A DNA stretch of 64,000 nucleotides from Bog-473 sp052140165 (GTDB lineage: Bacteria; Actinomycetota; Acidimicrobiia; Acidimicrobiales; RAAP-2). A program made the position numbers and the translations under genes. Below, in pieces: positions 34,631 through 43,751 of the stretch. The DNA lies in NCBI GenBank assembly GCA_052140165.1, contig JBKQUM010000158.1, positions 1 to 64,000 of the forward strand, written 5' to 3'. The notes under the pieces are model-generated. The model worked only from the letters and a program-made list of their open reading frames with translations. It made no database searches and was not told the DNA's origin. The first letter of the stretch is position 1. Each line of letters opens with the position of its first letter.

Positions 34631-36004
34631 TCAGCCGGCCGACCGGAGCAGCGCTGCGACGGCGTGCGTGACGGCCTTGGCCATCGGGATGTGCAGTGCC
34701 TCGTTGGGCCCGTGCGCGTTCGAGTGCGGCCCGAGGACCCCGGTGGCCACGAAGGGCGTGCCCGGGAACCCCTTCTGGAGGTCGGGCAGGAAGGGGATGG
34801 AGCCGCCCTCGCCCACGGATCCGAAGTCGCGCCCGAAGCGCTCCCGCGAGACGGCCGAGAGCGTGGCGGCCACGCCGGGTTCCAGGGGTGGTGCGATCCA
34901 GCCCTGGCCGGCCGCCTCCATGTCGATCGTGATGTGCGCGCCCTCGTCGGTGCGGATGGCCGAGATGAGCGCGTCGGCCGCCCCCTGGGCGTCCACGTCG
35001 GGCGGGAGGCGCACGGAGAGCTTCAGCGTGGTCGACGGTCGCAACACGTTGCCGCCGTCGTGGGGTTTGGGCAGGCCGTCGGCGCCCGTGACCTCGAGCG
35101 CGGCCCCCCACGTGCGGGCGATGAGCCGGTCGACGGGATCGGGCGTGAGCAGGTGCAGGCCTTCGACGACGGGAGCGGAGCTCTCGGGGAACTCACGGGC
35201 CAATGCCTCGATGTTGGCCCGGTGGGACGCGGGGATCCCCGCCCCCGCCAGCTCGGGCAGGAGGATGCGGCCGGTCGCCTCGTCTTCGATGTTCGAGAGG
35301 ATGCGGCGCAGGATCCGGAAGGACGACGGCACCACGCCGCCGCCCTGGCCGCTGTGGATGCCCTCGGTCAGCACGTCGACCCGGACGTCGGCCACGAGGA
35401 CCCCGCGCAGTGACGTCGTGAGCCAGAGCCGGTCGTAGCTCAGGCCGCCCGAGTCGAGGCAGATCACGAGGCGGGGCGTCCCGATGCGTTCCCTCAGGTT
35501 CACCAGATGGGCGGCGAGGTCGGGGCTGCCGCTCTCCTCGCTCGCCTCGATCAGGATCAGGACACGGCCGTGCCCGCCCCCCGCCGCCAGCAGGCCCGTC
35601 ACGGCGGCGAACGTCGAGTAGCCGTCGTCGGCGGTGCCGCGACCGTAGAGGACGTCGCCCTCGCGCACGGGTTCGTAGGGCCCGAGCCCGCTGCGCCACT
35701 CGCCGAGCGGGGGCTGCTTGTCCATGTGGCCGTACACCACGACGGGGTCACCCGAGCCGCCGTTGTCGACGAGGAGGACCGGCGTGCGGCCGGGGAGCCG
35801 GACGATCTCGGCGTGCAGCGCGGGGTCCTGGTCGCGCACCCAGGCCAACAGGAGCTCGGCGGCCTCGGCGACGGCGCCCCGTTCGGCCCAGTCCGGGTCG
35901 TAGGCGGGGGAGAGGCACGGGATGCGGGTGTACTCGCACAGGGTGGGCAGGATGCGCTCCTCCCAGGCGGCGTCGATGGCGGCCGCGTCGATCGCGCCGG
36001 TCAC
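34631..36004 (-). CDS. M20-family metallopeptidase (dipeptidase-like)
   Basis: The 457-residue protein has the di-zinc peptidase motifs: VVYGHMDKQPPLGEW (His, Asp), LYGRGTADDGYSTFA (Asp), IEASEESGSPDL (Glu pair) and HSNAHGPNEALHIP (C-terminal His). The lid domain lies around residues 205-330. Family members cleave dipeptides or N-acyl amino acids in the cytoplasm. The start is a GTG at 36004, seven bases after the SRPBCC gene stop, so the two may be cotranscribed. Confidence 0.88.
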   Translation of the reverse strand: MTGAIDAAAIDAAWEERILPTLCEYTRIPCLSPAYDPDWAERGAVAEAAELLLAWVRDQDPALHAEIVRLPGRTPVLLVDNGGSGDPVVVYGHMDKQPPLGEWRSGLGPYEPVREGDVLYGRGTADDGYSTFAAVTGLLAAGGGHGRVLILIEASEESGSPDLAAHLVNLRERIGTPRLVICLDSGGLSYDRLWLTTSLRGVLVADVRVDVLTEGIHSGQGGGVVPSSFRILRRILSNIEDEATGRILLPELAGAGIPASHRANIEALAREFPESSAPVVEGLHLLTPDPVDRLIARTWGAALEVTGADGLPKPHDGGNVLRPSTTLKLSVRLPPDVDAQGAADALISAIRTDEGAHITIDMEAAGQGWIAPPLEPGVAATLSAVSRERFGRDFGSVGEGGSIPFLPDLQKGFPGTPFVATGVLGPHSNAHGPNEALHIPMAKAVTHAVAALLRSAG

Positions 36005-36011
36005 GGCCGCC

Positions 36012-36488
36012 TCACGCCCCGGTCGACGGCGTCTCGGTGATCTCGGCCAGCCGGTCGAGCGTCTTGGACATGGTGCCCGCGGTGTGCGCGCCGACGCTCC
36101 CGTGCTTGAGGAAGAACGCCTGCTTGTCCTTCGAGATGTCCCAGGTTTCGGTCACCTTGGTACCCCCGTCGACCGCTTCGAGCTCGTAGCGCCAGATGCG
36201 CCCGCCGATCAGGTGGCCGAGGACCCCCGGCATCGCGGTCTGCCAGGCGATGCGGCGGTCCTGCTCGAACTCCACCACCGTGTTGGATGTGGTGTAGGGC
36301 ACGCCCAGCTTCATGGACATGCCGAAGGTCGAGCCCAGGGCGAGCCGCTCCGGCGCGCCCGCCTTGGGGCGCACCAGCGCACCCGAGCCGTCGATCTCGG
36401 GGTGGCGGGAGGCGTCCGCCACGACGGCGAAGATCGCCGCCGGGGGGGCCTCGATGACCCGATCGACGCTCACGACCGTTCCTGACAT
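36012..36488 (-). CDS. SRPBCC (START-like) ligand-binding protein
   Basis: The 158-residue protein has the helix-grip fold pattern: VSVDRVIEAPPAAIFAVVAD at the start, the central strands RIAWQTAMP and WRYELEAVDGGTKVTETWD, and a long C-terminal helix. This is the polyketide cyclase/dehydrase-like SRPBCC family, which binds hydrophobic ligands. The ATG at 36488 follows GGAGG closely; the longer upstream frame is unsupported. The ligand is unknown. Confidence 0.8.
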   Translation of the reverse strand: MSGTVVSVDRVIEAPPAAIFAVVADASRHPEIDGSGALVRPKAGAPERLALGSTFGMSMKLGVPYTTSNTVVEFEQDRRIAWQTAMPGVLGHLIGGRIWRYELEAVDGGTKVTETWDISKDKQAFFLKHGSVGAHTAGTMSKTLDRLAEITETPSTGA

Positions 36489-36525
36489 GGTGCGACCTCC
36501 GTCTCGTTGGACCCGGGCGCCGAGA

Positions 36526-36897
36526 CTAGATGGCGTGGGCGACCAGGTCGCCCAGCTGCACCCATTCGAGCGTCGCCGCATGCGTCGACGCCAGGACGAC
36601 CGGTGGCGCCACCCCCGCCTCGAAGGCCTCCTGCCAGCGCGGGGCGCAGAGGCACCACTGGTCACCGGGCCGCAAGCCGTCGAACCCGAGCTCGGGGTGC
36701 GGGGTCGACAGGTCGTTGCCGACCGATGCCGAGAAGTCCAGGAACTCGGCGGTCACCCGTGTGCACACCGTGTGCACGCCCAGGTCCTCGGCACCGGTGT
36801 TGCAGCAGCCGTCACGGTAGAAGCCGGTGAGCGGGTCGTAGTTGCAGGGCTGGAGATCCTCGCCCAGGACGTTCTGTGCCATGGCCCATTTGAGCAC
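36526..36897 (-). CDS. DUF2237 family protein
   Basis: The 123-residue protein has the conserved block NVLGEDLQPCNYDPLTGFYR and then DGCCNTGAEDLGVHTVC and GNDLSTPHPELGFDGL, typical of the small DUF2237 family. Four cysteines are clustered. Function of the family is not established. The GTG at 36897 has GGGAG upstream; ATG at 36882 is the alternative and gives the more usual family N-terminus. It follows the nitroreductase gene by 14 bases on the same strand. Confidence 0.8.
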   Translation of the reverse strand: MLKWAMAQNVLGEDLQPCNYDPLTGFYRDGCCNTGAEDLGVHTVCTRVTAEFLDFSASVGNDLSTPHPELGFDGLRPGDQWCLCAPRWQEAFEAGVAPPVVLASTHAATLEWVQLGDLVAHAI

Positions 36898-36911
36898 GGT
36901 TGTCTCCCGGC

Positions 36912-37607
36912 CTAGGAGCCTCCGAGCGGTGCGCCACCGTACCGATCCACCCAGGCGAAGGACGCCACCGGCGCCCGCGTCAGCTTCCGCGGCGCCGTGA
37001 CCGGTCGACCGAGCACGACCAGGCCCGCCACGGCGACGGTGTCGGGGATGTCGAAGAGCGCGCGCACGTCGCCCTCCCGGCGCACCACCACGCTGGTCAG
37101 GACACCGCCCAGGCCCTCGGCGCGGGCGGCGAGCAGGAGGCTCCACACGAAGGGGTAGATGGACGCGCCGCCGACCAGGGTGTAGCGCGGGAGATCGCGG
37201 TCGACGGCTGCGAGCGCGTCGAGGTCGGCCAGGACGAGCAGCAGGGCGGGCGCGGTGTCGATGGTCTCGGCGAAGCCGGGGGCGACGGCGCCGGCCTCGG
37301 CGAACTGGCCCGCGTTGACGATGGCCGCCGCTTCGGCCCCGCGGTCGCCCGTCGGCGCCCAGGGCACCAGGCCCGCCGATCCGAGGGCCAGGTACTCGTA
37401 CCAGCCGCTCAGGTAGATCTCGCGCAGCGCGACGCGGGTCGCCGGATCCTTCACGACGATGACGCGCCAGCCCTGGCGGTTCCCGCCGCTCGGGGCGAAA
37501 CGCGCCGTGTCGAGGAGCCGCTCGAGCACGTCGTCGGGGATCGGCTCGGGGTGGAACTGGCGTGCTGCGCCCGTGCTGCGCAGGGTGGCGACGAGGTCGA
37601 GGTCCAC
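36912..37607 (-). CDS. Nitroreductase-family flavoprotein
   Basis: The 231-residue protein has the FMN-binding pattern RSTGAARQFHPEPIPDDVL, ARFAPSGGNRQGWRVIVVKD and a late AEGLGGVLTSVV segment, typical of nitroreductase-like enzymes. They reduce nitro groups, quinones or other acceptors with NAD(P)H. The GTG at 37607 starts the family-like sequence; the frame continues upstream without support. A TACTGT box ends nine bases upstream. It is divergent from the nitronate monooxygenase-type gene. Confidence 0.85.
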   Translation of the reverse strand: MDLDLVATLRSTGAARQFHPEPIPDDVLERLLDTARFAPSGGNRQGWRVIVVKDPATRVALREIYLSGWYEYLALGSAGLVPWAPTGDRGAEAAAIVNAGQFAEAGAVAPGFAETIDTAPALLLVLADLDALAAVDRDLPRYTLVGGASIYPFVWSLLLAARAEGLGGVLTSVVVRREGDVRALFDIPDTVAVAGLVVLGRPVTAPRKLTRAPVASFAWVDRYGGAPLGGS

Positions 37608-37646
37608 GAGTAGCGCACAGTAGCGGCCGCCGGGTAAGCCTGGGAC

Positions 37647-38711
37647 GTGACGTCGGCCCCGCGCCCTGACCCGTCCGAGGCGGCCCGGCGCTTGCTCGGG
37701 CTGTCGCGGTGGCCCCTCGTGGTGGCGCCCATGGCGGGCGGTCCCACGACGATCGCGCTGGTGAGCGCGGCGGCGCACGCAGGCGCGCTCGGCTTCCTGG
37801 CCGCCGGCTACAAGACGGCGCAGGGGCTGACGCGTGACATGGCGGACCTCCGCGCCGCCGGAGTCTCCACCTTCGGCGTCAACGTCTTCGTCCCCGGGCT
37901 CCCGGCAACGGATCGGGAGCGGGTGGTCGCGTACGTGGCATCTCTCGCCGCCGAGGCGGCCGCCCTCGGTGTGGTGGCCGGAGAGCCCAGGTGGGACGAC
38001 GACGACTACGCGGGGAAGCTCGAGGTGCTGCTCGCGCACCCGCCCGCCGCGGTCAGCTTCACCTTCGGCATCCCGGCCGCGGGGGTCATCCGCTCGTTGC
38101 AGGCAGCGGGCTCGCTGGTGGTGCTGACGGCCTCCACGCCGGAGGAGGCCGCGGCGGCCCTGCGGGCCGGTCCCGACGCGCTCTGCCTGCAGGGCTGCGA
38201 GGCGGGGGCCCACCGGGCGAGCCTGGCCAACGACGACCGCCCCGACGCGGACCGACCCGTGCGCACACTGCTGGCGGCGGTTCGGCGTCGCACCCTCGTC
38301 CCGCTCATCGCCGCGGGAGGGGTGGGCGGACCGGCGGACCTCGTCGACCTCCTGGCTCGCGGTGCCTCCCTCGTGCAGGCCGGCACCGCGTTCCTGCGCT
38401 GTCCCGAGAGCGGTGCCGCCCAGGCCCAGAAGGACGCGCTGGTTGCTGCCGGCTTCGGGACGACGGCCGTCACCCGGGCTTTCAGCGGGCGACGGGCCCG
38501 GGCCCTCGTGAACGCCATGGTGCGGGAGCACCCGGCCGCGCCGGCGGCCTACCCCGAGGTCAACAACGCCACCCGGCCGATCCGGGCCGCCGCGGCCATG
38601 GTGGGCGATGCCGAGCACATGAGCCTGTACGCGGGGACGGCGTTCCGCCGGGCCGAGGAGCGGCCCGCGGGCGAAGTGGTGGAACAGCTGCTGTCAGGAT
38701 TGCGCCCGTGA
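37647..38711 (+). CDS. Nitronate monooxygenase-family (2-nitropropane dioxygenase-like) enzyme
   Basis: The 354-residue TIM-barrel flavoprotein has VVAPMAGGPTTIALVSAAAH, LGFLAAGYKTAQGL, CLQGCEAGAHRAS (FMN region) and IAAGGVGGPADL, LVQAGTAFLRC, the usual NMO/NPD pattern. Such enzymes oxidise nitronates or, in some branches, act as enoyl reductases. The start is a GTG. It heads a three-gene unit: its stop overlaps the next gene (GTGA), and the third begins right after. Confidence 0.86.
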   Translation: MTSAPRPDPSEAARRLLGLSRWPLVVAPMAGGPTTIALVSAAAHAGALGFLAAGYKTAQGLTRDMADLRAAGVSTFGVNVFVPGLPATDRERVVAYVASLAAEAAALGVVAGEPRWDDDDYAGKLEVLLAHPPAAVSFTFGIPAAGVIRSLQAAGSLVVLTASTPEEAAAALRAGPDALCLQGCEAGAHRASLANDDRPDADRPVRTLLAAVRRRTLVPLIAAGGVGGPADLVDLLARGASLVQAGTAFLRCPESGAAQAQKDALVAAGFGTTAVTRAFSGRRARALVNAMVREHPAAPAAYPEVNNATRPIRAAAAMVGDAEHMSLYAGTAFRRAEERPAGEVVEQLLSGLRP

Positions 38712-39193
38712 GCAGCCGGCGCGAGACGAGGACCGTCGAGTTCACGCCACCGGAGGTGGCCACCGTGGCCGACGCGCTGGCGAATCTGCGCGCCGCGGGG
38801 GGCGGCTGGCTGAACCTGCTCCCGGGCATCGACGAGGGGGTGGTCGACGTCCAGCCACCGACCGGGCTGTTCGCCTTCTTCGGCAACCGGACACCGCCGG
38901 TGACGATGGCGACCGTCATGCCGGCCAGGAAGGATCGTCGCAAGAGCGAGGGGATGACGGTCGGCCTCATGCACCCCACCGGTGCCAAGGCTGTCGCCCG
39001 CCTGGCCGAGGTCGGCGTGGCCCTTCCCGAGGGGTGGGTGGTCCGCCAGGACCACGTCCGCCGGGGCCTCGTCGTCCGGACGCCGGTGCAGACCCGGGAG
39101 GCCGACGTGGTCGAGTGGTGCGTGCAGGCCGGCACCGCACTGTGCCGGGCCGAGATGACGGGCCGCTGGCAGGCGGTCGTCTACCTTCCGTAG
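38708..39193 (+). CDS. Uncharacterised 161-aa protein in the nitronate monooxygenase operon
   Basis: The protein has the segments NLRAAGGGWLNLLPGIDEG, GLFAFFGNRTPPVTMATVMP and RQDHVRRGLVVRTPVQ and no membrane helix. I do not recognise a family. Overlap with the upstream stop (GTGA) and the start of the next gene immediately after its TAG show that it is part of a tightly coupled operon. A role beside the flavin enzyme or the phosphotransferase is likely but unspecified. Confidence 0.7.
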   Translation: MSSRRETRTVEFTPPEVATVADALANLRAAGGGWLNLLPGIDEGVVDVQPPTGLFAFFGNRTPPVTMATVMPARKDRRKSEGMTVGLMHPTGAKAVARLAEVGVALPEGWVVRQDHVRRGLVVRTPVQTREADVVEWCVQAGTALCRAEMTGRWQAVVYLP

Positions 39194-40228
39194 ATGGCCA
39201 CCGGGGGTCGGCGAGACGACGCTGCACTGCGGCAAGGGCTGGACCGCTGGGTCTCGGCCAATCCCGCGCTCGTGCCCGGCGCCGGGAACGCCGGCGGCCC
39301 GCCGCCGCGGATTGCGGCGCTGGCGCACGCGGAGGGGGGCATGGCGAACGAGACCGTGCTCGTCGACCTCGGTCCGGAGCAGCCCGGCATGGTCGTGCGG
39401 CTGCCGCCGCTGGTGCCGACCTTCCCCGGGTACGACCTCGGCCCGCAGGCGACGGTGCAGAACGCGGTGGCCGCCGCGGGCGTGGCGGCACCGTCGCCGG
39501 CGCTCGTCGTCGGCGATCCACGGTGGATCGGCTCGCCCTTCCTCGTGATGCCCCGGGTCCACGGCGACATCCCCGGGCCGGCGCCCGTGTTCGACCCCTA
39601 CGTGATCGATGCCGCTCCCGAGCTCCAGCAGCGCATGTACCACGGGTTGCTCGACACGCTGGCGGCGATCCACGCGGTGCCCTGGGTGGCAGCGGGTCTG
39701 GGCGCCGTTGTGCCCGGCGTCGGGCTGCGCGACGCGGTCGACCGCTGGAGCGCGTACGTGGACTGGTCGTCCGAGGGCGAGCCGCTGCCGGCCCTGGCCT
39801 CGGCGCTCGAGTGGTGCCGCGGCGGCCTGCCGGCGGAGCGACCGGCGGTGCTCCTGTGGGGCGACGTCCGCCTCGGCAACCTCGTCTTCGACGACGTGCG
39901 CCAGGTCACGGGAGTGCTGGACTGGGACCTGGCAGCTCTCGGTCCGCCGGGGATGGACCTGGGCTGGCACTTCGGCCTCGAATTCATGATGGGGACGCTC
40001 TTCGGCCGCCGGGTCCCCGGCTTCCCCGGCCGGGAGGAGTCACTGGCACGCTACGAGGGGGCCAGCGGGCACACGGTGGAGGACGACGAGTTGGCGTGGC
40101 ACGAAGTGTTCGCCCTCGCGCGCGCCCTGGCCATCAACGATCGCCACCAGCGGATCACCGGCGAGGTGCGCCGCACGGACAACCCGATGGGTGCGGTGCT
40201 CCTCGAGAGGCTGGCGGCCGCCGGCTAG
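39194..40228 (+). CDS. APH-type phosphotransferase
   Basis: The 344-residue protein has the aminoglycoside-phosphotransferase-like fold. AVLLWGDVRLGNLVFDD is the Brenner catalytic loop with Trp in place of His before Gly-Asp, a form frequent in actinobacterial members; TGVLDWDLAALGPPGMDLGW is the metal-binding Asp motif. These proteins often accompany acyl-CoA or alcohol catabolism and phosphorylate unknown small molecules. The ATG directly follows the TAG of the upstream gene. Confidence 0.82.
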   Translation: MATGGRRDDAALRQGLDRWVSANPALVPGAGNAGGPPPRIAALAHAEGGMANETVLVDLGPEQPGMVVRLPPLVPTFPGYDLGPQATVQNAVAAAGVAAPSPALVVGDPRWIGSPFLVMPRVHGDIPGPAPVFDPYVIDAAPELQQRMYHGLLDTLAAIHAVPWVAAGLGAVVPGVGLRDAVDRWSAYVDWSSEGEPLPALASALEWCRGGLPAERPAVLLWGDVRLGNLVFDDVRQVTGVLDWDLAALGPPGMDLGWHFGLEFMMGTLFGRRVPGFPGREESLARYEGASGHTVEDDELAWHEVFALARALAINDRHQRITGEVRRTDNPMGAVLLERLAAAG

Positions 40229-40248
40229 CTCCAGCTGTGCCCGCCGCC

Positions 40249-41403
40249 TCAGGTGGCCGGATCGAGGAGCGAGAAGCCCATGACCCCGGCCTTGGCGACC
40301 TCGTAGCACAGCGTGTCGTAGGGCTCCACCAGCCCGTAGGTGACCTCGCCCTCGCAGCGCACGCGGCAGTGGTGCTGGTCCTGGCCGGCCAGTCGGCTGC
40401 GCACGTCGGGGTCGTTGACGTCGAAGGTCTCGCCGTGCACGACGACCTCATCACCGCGCGCCACCTGCATGCCGTGCCAGAGGTCACCGTCGGGCGTGCC
40501 GCCGTTGGGTCCCCCGTACATGCCGCAGCGCAGGAACGCGATCTGGTTGCCGAGTCGCTCGAAGGTCATCGTCCTCACGGAGCCGTCGGCGAACACCAGG
40601 TCGACTTCACCGCCCTGGAGCAGGTGCGTGTCGGGCTCGAAGCGCATGCGGTGGACGCGTCTGGCGAGGGTGCCGCTCCGCTTGCGCGCGTCGCCGATGT
40701 TGTAGAGCACGTGGTCGCCCCAGATGCCGAAGTCCTCGAATTCGACCCACTCGCCGCTGTGGGGATGCTGCATCCCCATGTAGCGGCCGGGCCCGCCCAC
40801 GCCGTCGCGGGTGCCCCAGTGGTGGTCCCGGCTGCCGAGGTGCGCGGAGGGGGAGAGGGTGAAGCGCTCGCCGGCCGACTCGACCCAGCCTTGCTGCCGG
40901 CCGAAGCCGTCGTACCCGGCGACCGGGCTCACGGCCCGGCCACCGACGATGAGGCCGGCGCCGAGCTGGCGGAACACCGGCCGCTTCGTGTCGAGCCAGG
41001 TGATGTCGTACCCGATGCCCTGCTCGTTGGCGCCGGGGTCGAGGCGCAGCCGCCACTCGCGGAAGGGCTCGACGACCTCGAAGCTGAAGGGCCCCAGCAC
41101 CATGTCCATGCGGTCGGTCCCCAGGGCCGCATGGGCCCGTACCGTGGTGTGGCGCCCCCGCACGTTGACGATGGCGAACGCCTCGGACGTGCCGAGGTTC
41201 GGGTAGAAGGCGAGGCCGATGACGACGAGCAGCTCGCCCACGCGGTCCTGGCAGGTGAACCACACGCGCTCGTAGGCCTGGGCATCGGGTGTCCACATCA
41301 CGCGGACGGGATAGGGCGCGTTGTGGATGAGGAACTCGTCGAGGCCGCTGAGCGGGGCGTGCTCGTCGGAGGCGGGGAAGGGGGATGTGCCCGGGTCGGT
41401 CAC
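40249..41403 (-). CDS. Uncharacterised beta-rich protein, possibly CrtC/lipocalin-like
   Basis: The 384-residue protein shows strand-rich sequence with GSRDHHWGTRDG, a motif seen in two-lipocalin-like proteins such as carotenoid hydratase relatives, and EFEDFGIWGDHVLYN. I cannot assign a characterised family. No signal peptide or membrane helix is visible. The GTG at 41403 is divergent from a P450 gene (66 bases apart), which suggests a common substrate class, perhaps lipid or terpenoid. Confidence 0.6.
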   Translation of the reverse strand: MTDPGTSPFPASDEHAPLSGLDEFLIHNAPYPVRVMWTPDAQAYERVWFTCQDRVGELLVVIGLAFYPNLGTSEAFAIVNVRGRHTTVRAHAALGTDRMDMVLGPFSFEVVEPFREWRLRLDPGANEQGIGYDITWLDTKRPVFRQLGAGLIVGGRAVSPVAGYDGFGRQQGWVESAGERFTLSPSAHLGSRDHHWGTRDGVGGPGRYMGMQHPHSGEWVEFEDFGIWGDHVLYNIGDARKRSGTLARRVHRMRFEPDTHLLQGGEVDLVFADGSVRTMTFERLGNQIAFLRCGMYGGPNGGTPDGDLWHGMQVARGDEVVVHGETFDVNDPDVRSRLAGQDQHHCRVRCEGEVTYGLVEPYDTLCYEVAKAGVMGFSLLDPAT

Positions 41404-41468
41404 GGTGCCGCCGCGCTGGACATGGTTCGCTCGTCGGCCCGCATGGCGCTGCACAGTACGCTCGGTCC

Positions 41469-42662
41469 GTGGCCGGGGACCAGCGCATCGATCCGCGGGA
41501 CCCGGCGTTCTTCGCGCGGGAGGACTACTTCGAGCTGTTGGCGCGCCTGCGCCGTGAGGATCCCGTGCACGAGTGCGCACCGGGATTCTGGGCCGTCACC
41601 CGCTACGGGGACATCCGGGACCTCAGCCGCGACCCCGCCGGCTTCTGCTCCGGCCGGGGTGCGCTGGTCAACGACCCGATCCGCACCAGCGCCACGCCGA
41701 TGGCGGCCCGGTCGATCCTCCACATGGACCCACCCGAGCACGAGGCGTTCCGGGGGCTGGTGAACCGCCGCTTCACGCCGCGGGCGCTCACCGGACTGGC
41801 CGGGTCGATCCGCTCGTGCGCGGCCGCCCTGCTCGACGCCGTCGAGGTGCGCGAGGAGATCGATTTCGTGTCCGAGCTGGCCGCGCCCTTCCCGCTCACG
41901 GTGATCGCCGAACTGCTGGGAATCGACGAGGCCGACAGGGGGGACTTCCGGCGCTGGTCCGATGCGGCGATCGAGTCCCCCGACCTGCCTCCCGCCGAGA
42001 CGATGACCGCGCTCGGCGAGCTCTCGGCGTTCATCGTGGCGCACATCGGGGCCAAGCGGGCGCAGCCGGGGGAGGATCTCGTGTCGCTGCTGGTGCAGGC
42101 CGAGGTCGACGGGTGCCCGCTCCGCAGGGAGGAGCTCTTCATGTTCCTCCTGACGCTGCTCGTCGCCGGCAACGAGACCACGCGCACGCTCCTGTCAGGG
42201 ACGGCGCTCGTCCTCGAGGAACATCCCGATCAGCGGGCCGCACTGGCCTCCGATCCCGCGTTGCTCCCCGGCGGCGTGGAGGAGTGCCTGCGCTGGGTGA
42301 CGCCCGTGCACGCCTTCTGCCGTACAGCCACCTCCGACACCGTGGTCGGCGGGGCGCGGGTCGGCGAGGGCGACTACCTGTGCATGCTCTACGCGTCGGG
42401 CAACCGCGACGAGGAGGTCTTCGGGGACGATGCGGCACGCTTCGACGTGCGCCGGGCGACAACCCCGGTGCATCTGGCGTTCGGATTCGGGGAGCACGTC
42501 TGTCTGGGGGCGAGTCTCGCCCGCCTGGAGGGCCGGATCTTCCTGGAGGAACTGCTGGCGCGGTTCCCCGACTACGCGGTGACCGGCTCGCCGGAGCGGG
42601 TGCTCTCGACGACGGTGGCGGGCATCAGGTCGTTGCCGGTGGTGCTGTCGCCCTCGTCCTGA
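41469..42662 (+). CDS. Cytochrome P450
   Basis: The 397-residue protein has LLVAGNETTRTLLSG (I-helix), VEECLRWVTPV (ExxR) and FGFGEHVCLGASLAR (heme cysteine). It has the usual length and needs external redox partners, which are not adjacent. A TACGCT box ends six bases before the GTG, consistent with a leaderless message. Its last 91 bases overlap, on the other strand, the 3' end of the ArsR-type regulator gene. Confidence 0.9.
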   Translation: MAGDQRIDPRDPAFFAREDYFELLARLRREDPVHECAPGFWAVTRYGDIRDLSRDPAGFCSGRGALVNDPIRTSATPMAARSILHMDPPEHEAFRGLVNRRFTPRALTGLAGSIRSCAAALLDAVEVREEIDFVSELAAPFPLTVIAELLGIDEADRGDFRRWSDAAIESPDLPPAETMTALGELSAFIVAHIGAKRAQPGEDLVSLLVQAEVDGCPLRREELFMFLLTLLVAGNETTRTLLSGTALVLEEHPDQRAALASDPALLPGGVEECLRWVTPVHAFCRTATSDTVVGGARVGEGDYLCMLYASGNRDEEVFGDDAARFDVRRATTPVHLAFGFGEHVCLGASLARLEGRIFLEELLARFPDYAVTGSPERVLSTTVAGIRSLPVVLSPSS

Positions 42663-43648
42663 AGGACGGCGCGGCGAAGCTCGCCGAGCAGCGCGTCGAC
42701 CGCGGTGGCGTCGGCGCTCAACCGCAGCCTCCCGGCCCTCCGCTCCGATCGGACCAGCCCACCCTCGCGCAGGACCTTGACGTGCATGCTCACGGTCGGC
42801 TGCGCCAGCCGGAACAGCATCGCCAGCTCGCCCACCGTGCTCGGTGCGGTCGCCAGCGAGTGCAGGATCGCCAGACGGGTCGGGTCGGCCACGGCCTTGA
42901 GGCGCCGGGCGACCGATTCCGTGCGGGCCCGCGCCTCGACGTCGCCCTGGCCCACGCCGGTGCCGATCACCACCAGCCCGGGGAACTCCAGGTACATGGA
43001 CGACCCGAAGAAGAGGCAGGGCACGAACAGCAGTGCCTGCCGACCCGAACCCACCGCCGAGAGGATGTCGGGCATCCGGTCCCGGAGGATGTCACACCCC
43101 GCCGGTATGAGTGTCTCCAATGACCGCCCACGCTCGTACTGCGCCACCACGTGGCGACCGGCCTCCTGCATGACGGGCAGAGCCTGCTGCCACGTGTCGT
43201 CCACCGGCGCCCAGACCTCGCGGAGGAGGCCGAGGTACGACGCCAGGAGGTCCGGGGACTCCCGGAGCTGTCGGAACCGCTCCAGATACACCTCCCGTTC
43301 CTCCGGCGTCTCGGACGGCATCTCGAGGTCGAGGGGCACGGTGGCCACGCCCGCCTCGATCGCCCGCCACAGGGCGTCTGCGTCGGTCTCGGTCGTCGCA
43401 CCGGCGTGGTCGGCGAGGATCTGCATCTCGGTGAAGCACGTCTCCTCGGAGCCCTCGCCCCAGAAGCCGCGCACACGATCCGCCAGGTCCTCACGTCCGT
43501 TGAACATCTCGGCGAGCTGCGGGTACCGGGCCTGCATCGAAGGCCGCGCCGCAACGGAGAGGAGCCACGACAGATCGCTGGCCAACGACGGAGCCGCCGA
43601 CACCGACGAGGAGGCTGGCGGAGTCATCTCCTCGGTGAACATAGGCAT
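42572..43648 (-). CDS. ArsR-type transcription regulator with large N-terminal domain
   Basis: The 358-residue protein has a long helical N-terminal part (about 20-235) and a C-terminal winged helix (about 248-315): RRLKAVADPTRLAILHSLA, VGELAMLFRLAQPTVSMHVK (recognition helix) and LVRSERRAGRLRL. The N-terminal domain probably senses a ligand. A nearly perfect promoter (TTGACA, 17 bases, TAATAT) lies immediately upstream, with a 10-base palindrome in the spacer. The predicted RNA start falls at or next to ATG 43648, so the message may be leaderless. The regulator may repress itself and the divergent small gene. Confidence 0.85.
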   Translation of the reverse strand: MPMFTEEMTPPASSSVSAAPSLASDLSWLLSVAARPSMQARYPQLAEMFNGREDLADRVRGFWGEGSEETCFTEMQILADHAGATTETDADALWRAIEAGVATVPLDLEMPSETPEEREVYLERFRQLRESPDLLASYLGLLREVWAPVDDTWQQALPVMQEAGRHVVAQYERGRSLETLIPAGCDILRDRMPDILSAVGSGRQALLFVPCLFFGSSMYLEFPGLVVIGTGVGQGDVEARARTESVARRLKAVADPTRLAILHSLATAPSTVGELAMLFRLAQPTVSMHVKVLREGGLVRSERRAGRLRLSADATAVDALLGELRRAVLQDEGDSTTGNDLMPATVVESTRSGEPVTA

Positions 43649-43654
43649 AGGGCT

Positions 43655-43697
43655 ATATTAGGATATCCTTGATTCGTTGTCAATGACTGGTTAGAAT
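43655..43697. promoter_or_regulatory. Overlapping divergent promoters around a palindrome
   Basis: Minus strand: -35 TTGACA (43678-43683), 17-base spacer, -10 TAATAT (43655-43660). Plus strand: -35 TTGATT (43669-43674), 17-base spacer, -10 TAGAAT (43692-43697). The perfect palindrome AGGATATCCT spans 43660-43669, within the minus spacer and touching the plus -35. One bound regulator would block both promoters. Confidence 0.7.
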
Positions 43698-43751
43698 GAA
43701 GGGACGCTTGGAGGGGGCGCAGACAGGGAAGGGTCCAGAGAGGTGAGTTCG

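Noticed and set aside
39840..39900. Loss of the Brenner-loop histidine in the APH-type protein as an inactive enzyme
   Set aside because: The Trp-Gly-Asp form is frequent in actinobacterial members and the metal Asp motif is intact.
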